A stretch of 64,000 bases of DNA from Styela clava. Its lineage: Eukaryota > Chordata > Ascidiacea > Stolidobranchia > Styelidae. This document shows, piece after piece, positions 25,710 through 40,700 of this stretch (its first letter is position 1; each line of letters begins with the position of its first letter). The position numbers and the translations under genes are program-made. Where the stretch lies: contig NC_135252.1 in NCBI RefSeq assembly GCF_964204865.1, positions 22,589,383 through 22,653,382 of the forward strand, written 5' to 3'. The notes beneath the pieces are model-generated. The model did no database searches and was not told where the DNA came from. It was given only the letters and a program-made list of their open reading frames with translations.

Positions 25710-28700
25710 ATGGCGGCAATTGGAATTGACCTCGGTACAACATTTTCTTGCGTTGCTATTTGCAAGAATGGAATAGTGAGTATAAGATTATTTTTTCGGC
25801 GCGTACTTCAAAAAGTCAAAATCTTGTCTTCAGATTTTCATCACTAGGAGTTCTACAATAAAACTCAGCGTACTTCTTTTCTTTCTTATATATGATTGCT
25901 CTACTTCAAACATTTTATTTTAGTATACCTCTTCGATATCTTCTATACCTCACTATTTTGGTCAGCCTTTTACATACACCAATATACTTTTAATTCTTCG
26001 TACAAAAAAGGTGGTGCAACGAAGGAGGTTACTCTAACATCTTTCAGAATTTAAATTCGGAGCACTTTTTATCACGTATGGGGTTATTTATTTTGTCACG
26101 TCCGCACTAGCTATCTGCTCAGCTGAGACCTCAGCAGTGGCCATGATGGTCATTTGTATCAATAAATTTTAACATCCATCTTATGTTTCGTTTTTATTTC
26201 TTAATTTTTCCCTTCTATTGACATTTTATTTACTGCCTATATACCAATTCCAGGTGCAAATTATACCCAATGAACACGAAAAACGGTTGACACCAGCATA
26301 TGTGGCTTTTACCGAAGAGGAAAGATTATTCGGAGACTCCGCAAAACATCAAGCTCCGTTGAACCTAGCAAATACTGTATATAGTAAGTGCAACATTGAA
26401 AATAAAACAAACAATGAATTATGTTTGAATTATTACCTAATGACGGATTTTATTTTGAACTTTTTTTTCTGAAAATCAAAAAAAGAAATAATATAACAGC
26501 ACTGATCTTTTCAATAACTACAAAAGGATTATACTCGAGTGCAGAAAATATGGTTTAAATGTGTACGTAATTTCTTACTATATCGATATTTCAATTGCGT
26601 CTTCGTTTGATCAACGTCGTATACAGGGTGTCTCAAAAGTAAGTATACACTTTTAATTTTGATTTGCTTTTCAGGTACTCAGCATAGAGCGTTCATTTTT
26701 TTCAGGGAACATAGTATAGATAACCAGTAAAATTTAGATATTGTTTGTATTTTTCAACAACCCACAAAATGACAAGGAGACTAAGCCCAAAAATGAAAAG
26801 CAAATTGGTGATTGGCAAGAAGCATGTAAATCAGTAAGGCAAACTTAGCTCCTCTTTAACAGAGAATTTGAAACTGATTCAGCTTCCTCAAAGCATCCGC
26901 TGCATGGTTTTCTTGATCTTACAGATCAAGTTTCCATGAATTGCGTAATTCTTTGTCGTGAAGTGCTGATTGCCTCAATGTTTTATATGCTTCTTGCCGA
27001 ACGGCAATTTTCACCCCATTTCTTGGGTCAATCTTCTTGTCATTCTGTGGGTTGTTGAAAAATGCAAACAATACCTAAATTTTACTACTTATCCACTATG
27101 TTTCCTGAAAAAATGAACGCTCTAGGATGAGTACCTGGGAAGCTAATCAAAATTAAAAGTGTATACTTGTTTTTGAGACACCTTGTATAGAGAGCCTAAA
27201 CAATAAATAATTGGGTCGATTCGGAAAACAAACATTTGTAACGATTAAATTCCGTTAGTGTGAAGGAATCCAATGAGTACACCAATTGAAAGTAAGAGTA
27301 CACTCAAAATAATAATAAAAATCCTAAGAAGGTCTTATTGCACGCAGTCTCAATTCGTTGTGTAAACGGTAAAGCTTTCAAATACCATTTAAATTAATAA
27401 AGATGAATTTTGCGGTGATAATCGTTACCAATGCGCGATGAACTAAACTAGTATTTCAGGTCCACCGGTAGCACAGTCCATTTTATGTCTCCAGCAGAGA
27501 TTTTGTTATTTGTTGATGTACCCAACATTTTTAGTGACTACATTTTATTTTGCCACGTTGTTTCACCTAAATAAAAATACTTTGGAATTATCTTTTGATT
27601 ACTCACCATCACCAACCACAGTGGCGTGACTGTTATGTAATTTATTTTCATCTTAAATCTGAAAGCGGATGATAGATTTTCACGCTATCGAAGATATTAC
27701 GTTCTGATGAATTTCCTTTGGATCATCTCTGCAAATTATATTATTCATAAAAACACGTTTCTATTTTGTTACCAGTTAATACATGTTTACTGTTTTTGCT
27801 CCACTGTGTAAATAGACTTTTTTAAGTCTATTTAAAACATTTACGAAATTAACGAAAATGAGATGTACCTACTTATGCTGCAAATATGGCTTAGTCAGGG
27901 ATAACTTCCACTTTTGAAATCATTAGCTAAGTTTTTTATTTTTAAAGCTGATATTTTAAACCAATTCTTTTTATACTTCTACAGACATCAAACATATAAT
28001 CGGAAGGTTATATAACGATCAAAAATTGAAACAAGACAAAAAATATTTGGGATATACTATCGAACCTGACAGAAATGGATATTGCCAAATACCAGTAAGA
28101 AATTTTGCGATTCTCTGATATCAATTTTTTGTAATATCGAATAGAATCTGCTTGAAATAAATGTAGATTATATTGTCATTGTAAAATACATATTCTATTG
28201 TCGTTTTAAAAAGCCTCCATTTTGGCATCACTGAGAAATTAGGAAAAGATGAAAACCTTTCCGTATTTATTAGTTACCATAATGCTTGACGATGCATTAA
28301 TTTAATGATTTTTGAGGTTATATTACCTAGTTGTCCTTTAGCGCAAAAAGTTTTCTCTCTCAATACCTGGCTTTGTCATTGCGCTCAATTTCAGGTATAA
28401 GTTCAATTTTTTATTCTAGAATTCGGGAATTTTTATTTGAAGAAGCATAACAAATGTAAAGTTTTTGTTTGCATATTGGACAAACGAGCCAAATTTTTCT
28501 ACCTACCAAATTTTCAGGCTTTTAGATTCCCATATCTACTTGAATTTTTAGATTTGATTCAAAATTAAGTAAATATTGCTACAATTCTCTGGACATAGCA
28601 TCAAATTTATTACTTTAGGATCTATCATTTATATTGACCTAAAAATCACTTTCAATATTAAAAGTGAAAAACTCGCATACTGGTATTTCAAAATTTCACT

Positions 28701-31700
28701 TTTCCAGATATCTAGCTACGGAAAGCAAGTAGAATTATATCCAGAACAAATTACGGCAATGACAATTGTTAAAATGAAAGACATAGCAAAAGCACACGTT
28801 GAGGAAACAGTATCTAGAGCTGTTATTTCCGTCCCCGGATTTTTTAACGAGGCACAGCGCCAGGCTACAATAAACGCTGGTAGGATGGCTGGCCTTGAAG
28901 ACGTCAAGCTCATAACCGAACCAATGGCATCAGCGCTGGCATATGGGCATGATAAACAGGTTAAACAAAATGATAAACAAACAATTTTATAAAAAATTAT
29001 ATCAAAAAGGCAAAATATTGTTATGTTATTAATTAATATCACACAATTTTCATTCTCGCCTAAAAATTGTAATAGCGTGTTTACTGATGATGAAATGGAA
29101 ATTTTTGATTGGATTTGGTAAACAGAAATTTTCAAAATTATAAATTTTATTTTTTATATTAAATATATGTCATTTCTTCAAAACTTCAAAGGCAATGATA
29201 ATTTATAGTGAAATAAACCATAATGTATAATACAAAATTTGGAAACGCTTTTAAGGATATCAATTGCAATTTTTTATTGACACACATTTTTTCTCTTTCA
29301 GCTAAAAACAATTGAAAACATTTTAATTTTTGATTGTGGTGGAGGGACAACCGAAATAAGTCTTGCAAAAATAACAAGCAAAGATGTTAAAATTATATCT
29401 ACGTTTGGAGAAAATTTCGGGGGTCAGTTTATTTTCAAGTTGTTTGATTTTTCTTTCAATATTTTTCATTAATTTGAGCTTATTTTATGAGTATGCGAAA
29501 AAAGGCTCATAATCAAATATTAATAAGTTGCAAGGAGAGCGGATTAATTTAGGGTTTTCAAAAAGGATGAAGATCGCAAAAAAATACCAATGCTTTAAAA
29601 TATTATTCGTCAATGAAATTATGTTTTCCTTCTTGTTATTCGGCCATAATTTAATCGTATCCAATATATCCAATATATTTTGTTTTGTTGAATCACGATT
29701 CAGATTCAGATTCAGATTTTTATTTTCGTCGTGCATGAAATATTGTACAAACAAAATTGATCAAAATATATAACAAAACATCAATTAAAATATACTGGAA
29801 TACAATATTTGCGCAATTGACGAGGAACCGCGAGAGACTACTAAAGTCATCGTGTCAGCGACACCGTGTTTGCTAAGATAAGCAGAAGACGTCAATAACA
29901 TGAAATAATTAATTTTTGAAAATAGAGTGAATACAATTTGGGAAATACAAATCAAAACGACGATGGATCACAATAACCATTGTCTTGTACTAGTTACGAT
30001 ATTCATCAGCAAACAAATATGGATTATTAGAGGATAGGGTAACTTTTTTCTGTGAAAATATTTGAAAGTGATAAAGAGTTTATAAAAAAAATGCCTACAT
30101 TAAAAAATAGGTTTATCGCGAAAGAATGGATTCGTTTATAATTTTTGTATTCGAAAGCTTGCGAATTATGGATCTTTTACGCAAAGCCCACGCCGCTAAT
30201 GTGGAATTTGACAAAAGAAAAAGAAAAACTGTCGTGTATTTATTTTGCAGTTGCGCACAAAGTATCTCACAAAGAGTCTCTTCCTTTATTAATTTAATTG
30301 TGCGTCGACAAAAGAACATTACTACGAAATGTTACGACCATAAAAAGTGTTTAAACTTTTGGATATCTAGTTTTGATTCGTATTTTTGCGATGTTAATAA
30401 TTATACAAATTTGATATGTTCTTGCAACACCGGCTTTGCTTTATCACAATGCCACCACCAAATTTTATTTTCAAGATATCAACGTTAGAGAAATCCCTAG
30501 ATCTGCTAGAGAATATCAAAACAATAATAATTGATTGTACAGTGATACCTCGATAGTCAACCAGTTCATTCGAGTCAAAAATGCTGCGGTATTCCAACTG
30601 AAATTAGGATCTCAAATACCCGAACCGAGCGGAGCTCGCGGCCGAGAGAAATGACGCCAACCGAAAATGAGCTCGATCGATCCTGGCATGCCGTTGGAAG
30701 CTTCCGAATCGTCAATTCGTCCTAATATTAAGCGTTTAGTGAAGCAAAAATGTTTCCAAATATCACTAGGAAAAACATGTATCAAATGTTCTATTTTTAT
30801 TTTATGCTGCAATATAACATCAAATTACCTTCAGCTGTATTGATGCAGTTGTTTATTTTTGTTGATGAAAATCAATAGATATCATGCGTGCGGGCCACTT
30901 ACTCATCGGTACTCGACTGATAAAATGGCCGGCGATAGCAAATGGGTTCGCCCCACCTTGTTTTAAATGAATAATCAACATATGTGTGATAAAAAAGATA
31001 TTTTAAATTTTGTATGTATCTAGGCCAGTGGTTCCCAAACTTTTTCGAGTTGGGACCCACTATTTATTACCACAGCTTATGGCGACCCATTTAAAGTTTT
31101 ATGACATAACACAGAACACAGCAATGGCTAATCATCGCTAAACTATCGTGTTTCCTCGAAAATAAGACCTGGACTGAAAATAAGACATAATTTGAATTTT
31201 GAAAATGATTTTAATTAAACCCTACCTTTGAAATTTAAAATGTGTGGGAGAGGAAGGGTTCAATGACCTGAGTGAGATAAGGTGAAGATTGCACCACTAT
31301 TCAAGATTACCACAATTATGATATTTGACACTTGATTTTTGTATAGAAAATACAAATAGAAACAATGGATGTCGAATTTTATATAATGTTTATTGAAAAA
31401 TCTCGTGATCTTCTACAATGTAAGGTCATTTTTGATAAATGAACACAAAAGACCTCTTCCAAAGAAACATAATGTTATTCTTCAAAAGAAAATAAATCTA
31501 AATCCTATTTAAATTTAGGGTGAAACACAGTAAGAAGTGCTGTCCAGTGTACAAAACTGCTGTGCGTAAAAAAGCCACATGGTCATTCTTTGTGTAGCAA
31601 ATTTTTGTTCCTTTGAGAAGATCGTAAAAAGTACAGATTAGAATTTCACAGACAGAACTTTCACATATAAGAATTTAAATTCAATTTAATTTAATTGGTT

Positions 31701-34700
31701 TTTTTGAAGATTTGCGTATTCGAGTCGCCACCGATCCTAAAAACCAGTGTAATTAATCAAAGCTTTCCACATCTTTTCACGACCCATTAAGATTCCTTTT
31801 GCGACCCACCAGTGGGTTGCGACCCATAGTTTGGGAACCGCTGATCTAGGCTATGTGTATTATTTCTTTAGACTATGTGCATAGACACAACTGATAAAAA
31901 GAACATTGGCTCATTTATCTTAGTCTTTTCAAACAGGTGATGATTTTGACAACCGATTGGTTCTGAAGTACGGTAAAGACTTGGGAATTGAAATTCACGA
32001 TAAAAAAGCAATAACTAGACTGAGAAACGCTTGCGAAAAAGCAAAACAAAGTCTGTCAGCAGCTTCTCGCGCTCGGTAAGCTCATTTATTGCTAATAATT
32101 GCTAACAAAAAATGAATTTTATGATTGGTGCTTGTCCAAATACTTGAAGCATGTAATGATTTTAAGATCTCATTCATAAAGTCTGATAAATATTGGTCCC
32201 AATAGTAGGTAACAAACGAAATGCAAATTCAATTAGGTATTCTCAATGTTTTGCAAGAAATATTTCTGTTCTAGTTTATGTCTGATATATGTCAAACAAT
32301 TTAAATGCGATTTTGTTATTAGGAAACATCATTGATATTTTAAAATCCTTCAGACATAATAAAGCTGAATTGTAATTTATTTTAATTTTATTTTTCAATT
32401 AATTCAACTTTTTTATGTGCAGGATAAAAGTTGACAATTTATACAATAATGAGCCGTTTGAAAGCACTATAACACGAGAAGATTTTGACAAAATAAACGA
32501 GGAATTGTTTGAAAAAGTTACTTCCATTGTTCAAAAAATGTCGAAGTTTTTGACAAAGAATCGTCATAAGGTTTCCTTTAGTGTTCGTCATTCTTTATTT
32601 AAAAGAATGTTTATAATTTTAATCGAAATAAATAATTAATTTTAGAATTTTCATTGCTATATAATTCTATCGCTGTTAAACGCTAATATTAGAGAAAGTT
32701 GCCTCCGACGTTTGTAATCATACTTCTAAGAATAGCTTACCAGATCTATATTTTTTATTATAAATATATTAGGTTGATGAAATAATTCTCATCGGAGGAT
32801 CAACGCGTATCCCCAATATACGGAACATTCTTCAGAATTCATTTAACGTCAAACACTTGAACAGAACAATTAACCCAGATGAAGCTGTTGCATACGGTGC
32901 AGCAGTACATGCGGCTAATGAATTTACTAACTGCAAGGTATTTTATTGGTTAATAGTTTTGTTGCGAAAATAAGCAGAGTATACAGACTTGTCCACGGAA
33001 CGTATTTTTCCGTCTCATTCCGTCTAATACTGTGGCAATTTTTACCCGTTCCACTCATCCCCATCAATGAAACGTTTCGTATAGAATTCCTATTTCCAAC
33101 TCTGGAAAATCACCTAAATAAGGAATCTATGTATAGGTGTCCCAACACAAAATAAAAATAAACAATAGATGTAAACAGCTCTTGGGAAATAAAAAAACAA
33201 CTGAATTTGACGTTTAAATTGCCATGAGAAGTAAAATGTCTGCTGTCCCATTCCATCTCATGAAAGACGACAATCCATGGCCATGTTTGAGAATACATAT
33301 ATATATAGTATTACGCTAAACATATAGTTAACAAATGTTGTATAGTGGAATGCCGTTTTGAAATAATTCCAGAAATAAAATATCGTATTTGTGAAAATTG
33401 TTTTAAAATTTGTTTGCAAATATTGATTTTTAAATTATTCTTCTGTAACTCTTACTTAGTCTTTTGTACTTTAGAAAATAGTCCAGGTTCGAGAGATGAC
33501 TGCTTTGAATAATAGTAATACAGTACCTGAAAATAAAAAACGTAAAATAGAAGAGACGAGTCAAGCAAAATTGACGGAAATGGTATGTAAATGGGCTACT
33601 CAAGTATAAAGATAGTTACGACGAGTAAATAATGTTTATGTTAAGTTCTGAAATATTTTACATGTTGTAATGTTTTGGTGGTGCTCCCGAAGTATGTGCA
33701 CCAAGATGGCTCACAACTTGAACATACTATGTGTACCAGGTTTGGGTTCAGGTTGTGCGCCATCTTGGTGCACATGTTTTCGAAGCGCCGTTTTGGTTAG
33801 TATTAGCCATTAATATTTCTGAAATTTGAAAAATATTTTTTTTCTTAAAACTACATTTTCACAATTTTGAAAAGACAGACGGATATGTTTTATTTATTTT
33901 GCCGAATCAGAATATTAGCAAACTATATAGTTCTCCTGGTATACCGTGTACTAAACCGAAACATTAATAGCGAAGGGGTTAGTCTGATAGGTTAACGCAA
34001 TGAAAACCGCTTTTATCTATGACAATTTTTCTTTACCTCAAATATTTGCCCTTGTTTCAGTTGCAAACCTATTCCTTGCTTGTTGAATAATTCATCTTTT
34101 TGTTTTTCTCCAGACTCAAAAAGTGCTGGAGTTTGATAAACATGACGAAATGCTCAGGGAAGAAAGTAATGCACGGAATAATCTCGAGAAATACGCTTAC
34201 AGTACCAAGAAAAAGGTTCACACAGATAAATACAAAGACAAGTTATCTGCTGAAGACAAAAAAGGAATTTTCCATGAATGTGATCTAGCGATAACATGGC
34301 TTGAAACGAATAAAGTAAGTATTCAAATGATTCACAACATGCTTACTAATGCTTTCAATATACGCCGAAAGTTTTTATTTATAAAATTATGCCGCAGAGA
34401 ATTTCTTGTATTTTACTTTACGTTGGCTTGAAGCAGAGTTCATTAATCTATTGTCGTCAGAAGCATGGAATTTGTACAAATCGCGGTGTTTGGTAACATG
34501 GTTTAGAGGTATAAAATGTTTTTTTTTTTATTTTGAAGCGGAAAAAAGTAGTAGAAAAAAAACTTGAAGAACTGAAGCAATATTGCGAAGCGATATTCGA
34601 TGGAAAGTCAGCAACAAAGGTCGAAATTAGATTATTTTTAGTGCTTGATTCCCTACATTACTATTATAACATACGTTTTTTCATAGTGGTAAAATGTGTA

Positions 34701-37700
34701 AAAATTGATTCTACGTTGTTGATTTAAGTTGGCACCATTAAAAAATCGAAAACTAAAAATTATTTAATCGACAATATTCCTATTGGCAGGATAAGAATTA
34801 CATAATTGGTTACGACCACCTAACTGTTTCTGAGTGATTAGGTAATCGGAGAATTACAGAATCCTCGACTGCGAATTAATTTAATCGTGTCATTTTTAAA
34901 TATATTGATCTTCACAAAACATGAACTTATTTTAAATCCATGATATATATGTTGATTACATTTGAATTTGATGGTAGATGTTACTCTTTCAGACGCTTAT
35001 TACAGTTTTTATTTTTTCAGTTTTAGCAACATCGAAGCAAATTTAGTTTTTTATATAAATAATTTTTAAATAATTTTTCTAATTCAGCAAGTGGTAATGA
35101 GGTCACCATATGTGAGATCGGAGAAAAGTCCAAAAGGTATCGTTACAGGAAAAATGCAGGTGAGATTACAACGTGCAAACAATATTTGTCGTCTTAGATC
35201 ACTGGTTCTCAACCAGTGGCCATGGCCCACCGCTGGGCTATAGATACATTTTCATGTGGGACACAAGCATTTTACAAAAATGTTTATTGAAAAGTTTAGT
35301 TTCATTTGTGTTAATATAGTCAAATTTTAATTGTAGTTGCAATGAATGATGCTGCTGCTTTTCATTATAATTATGAAAGTTAAAGTATTTATTTTTGCGA
35401 AAATAGTCTTGATTTTCTTGTAGTTTTTCCCTTGCATGAGAAAGCTAGTGGGCCACAGAATGTTTATGCAACAAAAGTGGGCCACGAAAGAAAAAAGGTT
35501 GAAACACTCCCGTAGTGTTTGTTCCAGTTAGGTCATTATTTCATTCCGATATTTCTTAATAGTTCTATTACGAGTTCGGGGATGGTCTGTGTTAGCAAAG
35601 TACATATACCCCTTTCTATAAGTTTCAGTCTCTTTACAAAACTTGATGTGAGGCAGGTGACCAAAGTAGTTATACCTCCATATTGGTACACGCACTTCTG
35701 GAGCGCCCTTCATATAATTTTGGGAAAAGCAGAACTTTATATTTGACCCTTTATAAATCTTTACCAAACAGTCAACTCGTGCAAATAAATCTACTGAACA
35801 AGAACTGGTGAAATTTAACGCAATCAATGATCTTCATAAATATGTTCAAAGTGTTCAATCCCATTCAATATTCGGAAAACTTACGGAATTTATGACGTCG
35901 GACATCAAAAAGAAAATAGATATCAAATGTCGTGAAATAGAGCAGTTTTTTAACGCAAGCCAGGTATGTTTTCCTCGCTATATCACCACTACCCTTCTAA
36001 TGTATTTATTTTACATGGGATAATGGCGTTTATTCGCTGCAAATATGATTGTTGACTCTTATAAATAATTTAAAAAGTAATATAATTATGGAAAAATATA
36101 TATTCCTATTTATTGTTTTGTGTTAAATGTTTAGGATATGGAAGTCAAAAAGATAAATGGCAAAAAAATGGAATTAGAAATAATTGTAGAAAGTATACTG
36201 CACAGATTGCAGCATAACCAGGTGAATAGCATTTTAAATAGTTTATTTTTAACCTTGTCGCTCTCTTCATATGTGCTCAAGCAGTTTCCTGTTATTAACA
36301 AAGATATAAAACACCTTATAAATATATGAGAAACGTTTATAGAATTCAACAAAGAAAGTTTCCACCTATTTTTATTATCAAAATTTTTCCATAAATATTT
36401 ATCTCAATATTATGTGTTCCAAATCATAAATGAAATTATTTCTGAAATGTAGCAAATGTACGTTAGTTTATTTAATTTCGTCCGAATGGTTTTGATTTAT
36501 AGATTATTCTTTACCGATCTTTAAAACAAATACATCTGAGAAACAATTGAAGCATAGAAAATCTTTAAAATACCGTATTTTCCGGCCAATAAGTCTACCC
36601 AGTGAATAAGACGAGGCCCGTTTTTGAGCCTGAAAAATGGATTTTCGCATATATTCTGCCGATAAGACGGTTAGTAAAATCGCATCAACATCGTAATCTC
36701 AAATTACCATGCAGAGGCTTTTGGGCGGTCGCCGCCTTTGCGCATTGGTTAAAATAGCCTATAATAACTTTTTCTTGTAGCGTAATATTCAATCCATAAC
36801 AATTACGAGAATTCGAACTGTCTTTCAATTTAATTGTGTTCAACCCAACTCGCGTTTGCGTCCACCATATAAGAACATTACCTATCTAAAATAACACGGC
36901 GATGATAAAAACGTGGGGATGCTATCGCCAAAGGTATTTGGTATTTTATGAATTGAATAATAAGGCGACACCAAAAAAATTATCATACTCGCCTAATAAG
37001 ACAACCCCCAAAATCAGGCCAAAAATTTGGGTTATTCGCCGGGAAATACGGTATAGTTCCGAAAATAAATTTTATATATGTTTATATAATCTTATCACAG
37101 GAAGTCGACAAAAAGAAGAACGACGAGTACGTAAAACTTCTCAAATATATTTCTTATCTCAGGAAGCCAGAGGAAGGACAAAAACCAGGCAATTTTACAT
37201 TTCAGTACATGGATGACATTAAATCCGCGTGCGATGAAACAGAACAATGGCTTAAAAGTAATTATGTACGTTTCATTCAAGTCCGATAGTACTAGAAGAC
37301 CGTTGTAATAATTTTGAATAGGTTACCATTATGCCCAAATTTATCTAATGACAATTCGCATTTTTTGGGGCGAGAGGTGCCCTAGAGTGAAATCTGTTTA
37401 TTGTTATTTCAAATAATAGTAGTCATTAGTTATCGATTTTAATCGGTAAGTATGTTGATAGGTATTTGTCTGTATGTCTGTCTGTTTGTCTGTTAGATGC
37501 ACGCGATATCTCACGAAAGCTAGATTGAATCTGCTCCAGATTTTGCATGTGCATTCATCTTATCTCGGACCAGAAGCCTATTGATTTTGGGCGAATTATG
37601 TCGTATAATTAGCGAGTTATCAATCAATTATTGATATAGTGATCTAGATTTTTGTAAAGCGAGAGAATTTTGAGACCCGCCGAGTGTGTGTGTGCGATGC

Positions 37701-40700
37701 GCAGTGCGCAAGTTACAAGAGCGGATGAATCGAAACTGCAGTTTCTGTTTTGGGGGATCCCCCAACTATCGATCGATAAGTCTTCGGTTTCCAACCAATA
37801 TTCTCGTTCACTATTCAGTTTTTATCTGTACATGTTGTATGAAATCGTAAATGCCACCGTACAAAAATATTTGTATCTCATGACTAGTTTTAAATCTAAA
37901 ATTACATGCAGTTATGATGAGACATTGCCATAAGCAATGCAAAAAAAATCGATGTTAGGTACTTCAATTGTTCAAGCTTTAAATTATTGTTTTAGAATTC
38001 GGTATCAGTGGAAATAATCAAGTCCAGATACACGGAATTTCAATACTGTGTTGATAAAATCAAACGGAGATATGAAGAATTCGAAATGGTTAGAGTTATG
38101 ATGATGAATATCTTGAAAAATAGCTCATACAAGACGAATTGAAACAAATACATTATTGGGTCATCACTTCAACGATTTCCGTAATTTTTTCTGAAGTGAC
38201 AAGAGGTTGAATATTTGATGTTCATTTTTTGTTATGATACTCAATCCATAACAACAGCCTAAAATTTCGATCTAAATTTTTTGCAATGGAGGCGCGCCTT
38301 GTATTTCTTTTCTTTAGTTCATGTTCATTCGCGCCCCATCATATGAAAATATTTATATTGTTTAAATGTTTTGGTTTTGAATCAAATGAGTCTTTTATTA
38401 CAGAAAGAAAGGGACAAAGAAGTGAAACGTGCCGAAGTTTACAGTAGTTTCAAAAAGTTCACCCGTAAAGTCATAAAATATACTAATTCCGAAAAAGGTA
38501 AAAACGATATAGATGATGAATATCTAAGAAATATGGAACATCAATGTGTAGAAACAACAAATTGGATTGAAAAGAATTACGTAAGTAATAATTTCACTAG
38601 GAAAAATAATTTGTATTCCAAAATTAATTTTATTTTATATTAAACTTTATTCACGATAACTAATTATTTTATTCAACATCAAAAATTTTAAACAAAAATA
38701 AGTAATAGGATATGTTTGTGTATTTTTTGTGATATTAAAGTATGTTTATAATTATTTTCAGCATGTAATATCACCAAGAAAAATGAATTCTGAAGAACTT
38801 AAACTACGAACAAAGATAACTGAAATCTTGAGAGGATTGAAAGCTAGCCAAGAGGTAAGAACCAAAATTTTTTAATACCGCAACGTGAACGATAATACCC
38901 AATAATAAATTTATTTAGTATTGATAAATTTCCTACAGTCTGCTCACCATATTTCTAAGTATACCTTTACAGTATATAGACCTATAATAATTGGATGAAA
39001 TAACAGCAAAAAAACATATATTTTTTACACGAAGTGGTAAATACTGAGAGAATTGCAATTTTTTATTATTCAACTATAAAATAATTGTTATTTTTTTTAT
39101 GAATTTAAAAGATCAAATGTTTGTAAAGAAACCTATAACGAGATTATCGGTCGGAGACCGAAGACGTATCGATCGACCGCGAAAAAAAATAAAAAAAAAT
39201 AATTAATTAATTAATTAATAACTCTCTAATTATACGATATAATTGATCCAAAATCAATAGGCTCCTGGTCCGAGATATGATGAATGCACATGCAAAATTT
39301 AGAGCAGACCTTGCTTTCGTGAGATATAGCGTGCATCTAACAGACAATCAAACAGACAAAGAGACAAATAACTATCAACATACTTACCGATCTTAAAAAT
39401 GATAAGTAATAATATTAGTCGTACTATAAACTAGTCGTCTACTATGAGGAAAATTCAAAATTTATTCCTTTCTTTTGGGACGGTTTGATGAATGCACATG
39501 CAAAATTTAGAGCAGATTCAACCTCGTTTTCGTGAGATATCGCGTGCATCTAACAGACAATCAAACAGACAAATACCTATCCACATACCTACCGATCTAA
39601 AAAATGATAAGTAATAATATTAGTCGTACTATAAACTAGTCGTCTACTTTGTGGAAAATTCAAAATTTATTCCTTTCTTTTGGGACGGTTTGATCACGGT
39701 TGTTTGCAAGATATGAATGTGGCAGTAGTCCGTGACAGTATAGATTTCAGATGGAAAGATAAATTTCGAAAAAAGATATCATGACCTGAAAATATCTTTC
39801 TAAGAATTTTCAGAGTTATTAAAACTGATATCGTATCTGTTTTTCATTTGCCTTCAATAGAATTATTTTCTAAAAAAGAGATTTTTGTATTCCATGAAAA
39901 CTTCAGATGTTCACGGCAGAAATGCAACTTCGTAATCAAGAATACAAGAAATTAATGGATTACATCGAAAATATTTTGGACTTCGTTGCTACTAAAAAGG
40001 GGAATGACAACATAACTAATGAGTATCTTCTAAAAATAAATCAACGATGCACTGTAACGCGAGAATTGTTGGAGAAATATGGCGTACGAACAATTTATAA
40101 ATCTTGTTTAAGTCTGATTCTAGATTTTGTTACTTTGATTTAAAAAAATTATGATTATTGTTTTTTGTTTCAAAACAAAACGGAATCGATAAACATAAAC
40201 CACATTCCTGTAACTTTTTGCGAGAAAAAATTATTAATAATTTCCTTTATCCTTTATAATGGTGTATATGTAAATATGTAAATAAAATTGTTTATAATAT
40301 GAAAAGTTACGCATATTTGGTGAAATATGTTTCAGGATAAACTTACCAGAAACGAAATTACTGTAAAAGCAGATCAACTTGAATTAAAAATTAATGAAAT
40401 CTGGACAAAAATGCAGGAAAGAAAACAGGTAAAATACTAATGCAGCAATGCACTAAAGTTGATTTAAAACACAGTTGTTTTCAAACAAACACAAATTTTA
40501 TTAAATTTTGCTAGAATTAAGTTATCACAGCAATATTTCCGAATAAATGATTGGAGAAAGGAGTTTTGGTAATTGAATTGCATAATTTACAGCAATTGCT
40601 GCATCTGCAAACTTGTAGGGTTAGGTTGAGTGACTTGCTTTTTTTTCACAAAGTTAAGAATAAATAGTATTATTATCATTCGTAGATAGCAACTGATGAA

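Larger units (their letters stand above)
25710..32937 (+). other. Gene C NBD-encoding exons 1-8
   Basis: Eight exons of 66, 130, 110, 252, 121, 139, 148 and 165 bases encode 377 residues, an almost complete Hsp70 ATPase domain. The intron positions and phases (0, 1, 0, 0, 1, 2, 0, 0) equal those of genes A, B and [10 protein letters not shown] keeps the lysine equivalent to Lys71 of Hsc70. [10 protein letters not shown] has become [10 protein letters not shown], so Asp206 is Glu; VPAYFND is VPGFFNE and NEPTAA is TEPMAS. ATP binding looks possible and hydrolysis or allostery may be changed. Confidence 0.85.
34114..36221 (+). other. Gene C lid modules 1 and 2 with linker exon
   Basis: Exon 34114-34314 (67 codons) is a bona fide Hsp70 lid: [17 protein letters not shown] and [10 protein letters not shown] match the helix B and C signatures and its length equals gene B's lid exon. 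Exon 34539-34619 is the matching final-helix exon. Exon 35088-35159 is a 24-codon basic linker. Exons 35772-35963 and 36135-36221 form a second, more diverged module ([13 protein letters not shown]). Confidence 0.75.

Noticed and set aside
30540..30700. Possible Tigger/pogo-like terminus (CAGTGATACCTCGATAG)
   Set aside because: No matching inverted right end and no transposase was found; too short to call an element.
32946..33155. Possible hidden beta-domain exon in gene C intron 8
   Set aside because: The translation shows none of the Hsp70 beta-domain motifs (VTPLSLG, NTxIP, ERA, GIPPAPRG, FDID-x-GILxV); it is an open frame by chance.
37095..37280. Minus-strand frame across gene C exon 15
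   Set aside because: It is the antisense shadow of a lid exon whose plus-strand reading has good splice sites and family pattern.
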